NCBI GenBank assembly: GCA_003132865.1
Contig: PKYZ01000548.1
Coordinates: 1,060 to 13,334, forward strand
DNA from: Bryobacterales bacterium
GTDB lineage: Bacteria; Acidobacteriota; Terriglobia; Bryobacterales; Bryobacteraceae
Direction of reading: 5' to 3'
DNA length: 12,275 nucleotides
The translations under genes and the position numbers were made by a program. The notes beneath the pieces are model-generated. The model saw nothing but the letters and a program-made list of their open reading frames with translations. It was not told the DNA's origin and made no database searches. This document shows, piece after piece, positions 12,031 through 12,275 of the stretch (its first letter is position 1; every line of letters starts with the position of its first letter).

Positions 12031-12275
12031 TCAAGTTGGCAACGGCGAGCTCGCATGCGGGAGCCCCAGACGGAACCGCAACCGATCGTATTCGATCAAA
12101 GGTTGAAAGTAAGCAGGCTCCTGCAACGGCCACACAGGCGCATGAGCGGCCGATATCCCCGAATGGTCCAGGATTCCATTGACCGCCCGGCGGGCCGCCT
12201 CATTTGCCGCCTCCATGCAAGCGAGATCTGTGTAAGTCTTGACATAGTCTGAGGCTAGCCCGAAGTTCCTAGGCC
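12031..12275 (-). CDS. C-terminus of FAD-dependent amine oxidase / phytoene desaturase-like protein (partial)
   Basis: The frame is open from the window edge to TGA at 12031, giving 80 residues; the start lies to the right. 'LASDYVKTYTDLACMEAAN' followed by EAARRAVNGIL is the typical C-terminal FAD-contacting segment of flavin amine oxidase and carotenoid/phytoene desaturase-like proteins (commonly GDYVRTxxDLAxMEGAN). A 40-residue Pro-rich tail (VWPLQEP, PLIEYDRLRF, GLPHASSPLPT) follows. The usual Gly-Asp is Ser-Asp here and the usual Gly after MxE/A is Ala. The N-terminal Rossmann GxGxxG cannot be seen. The substrate (carotenoid precursor, hydroxysqualene or other) is not determined. Confidence 0.72.
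   Translation of the reverse strand, partial: PRNFGLASDYVKTYTDLACMEAANEAARRAVNGILDHSGISAAHAPVWPLQEPAYFQPLIEYDRLRFRLGLPHASSPLPT

Overview
The window looks like chromosomal DNA from a GC-rich acidobacterium of the Solibacter/Bryobacter type. The main clue is the secreted protein at 7800-8720, which carries the 'YAGLSPGYAGPYQVN' signature of the domain first catalogued in Candidatus Solibacter (TIGR03437). The GloVer-type repeat at the left edge, the FucP-like sugar permease, the Tat-exported Gfo/Idh/MocA protein and the relic of an NB-ARC-type STAND ATPase fit the same picture. The taxon is inferred from protein families only; no rRNA or tRNA gene is present.

Layout. 1-345: 3' end of a secreted GloVer/TIG-domain protein. 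829-5614: a sugar-handling block made of two divergent arms. The left arm (minus strand) is a phosphofructokinase followed by an FucP-like MFS permease. The right arm (plus strand) is an AgaS-type SIS isomerase/deaminase joined by an ATGA overlap to a PfkB sugar kinase. The arms are separated by only 17 bp. Together they suggest uptake of an (amino) sugar, deamination/isomerisation of its 6-phosphate and phosphorylation to a bisphosphate; AgaS points to galactosamine-6-phosphate going to tagatose-6-phosphate, but the substrate is inferred. 6193-7515: Tat-exported Gfo/Idh/MocA oxidoreductase with codon use unlike its neighbours. 7800-8720: secreted Cys-rich TIGR03437 protein. 9223-9693: DinB-like protein. 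10028-10996: secreted sugar-phosphate isomerase/epimerase-like TIM barrel. 10997-12030: about 1 kb of decayed DNA with an NB-ARC relic. 12031 to the end: C-terminus of an FAD-dependent amine oxidase/phytoene desaturase-like protein.

The most unusual content lies between the genes. Four minus-strand loci (5927-6097, 7720-7795, 8920-9091, 9712-9972) carry related versions of one small-protein sequence centred on DDYTGPRHVV and WFEWEERPGP. In the conserved blocks every nucleotide difference I compared among three copies is synonymous, so these are descendants of a selected protein, although several copies are now broken. A separate 28-bp element (AACGGCATT, fixed gap, ATATCGG) occurs four times (358, 5872, 7668, 11724) and in two cases lies just downstream of the small-protein sequence. 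I do not recognise this family; it is the best candidate here for something undescribed.
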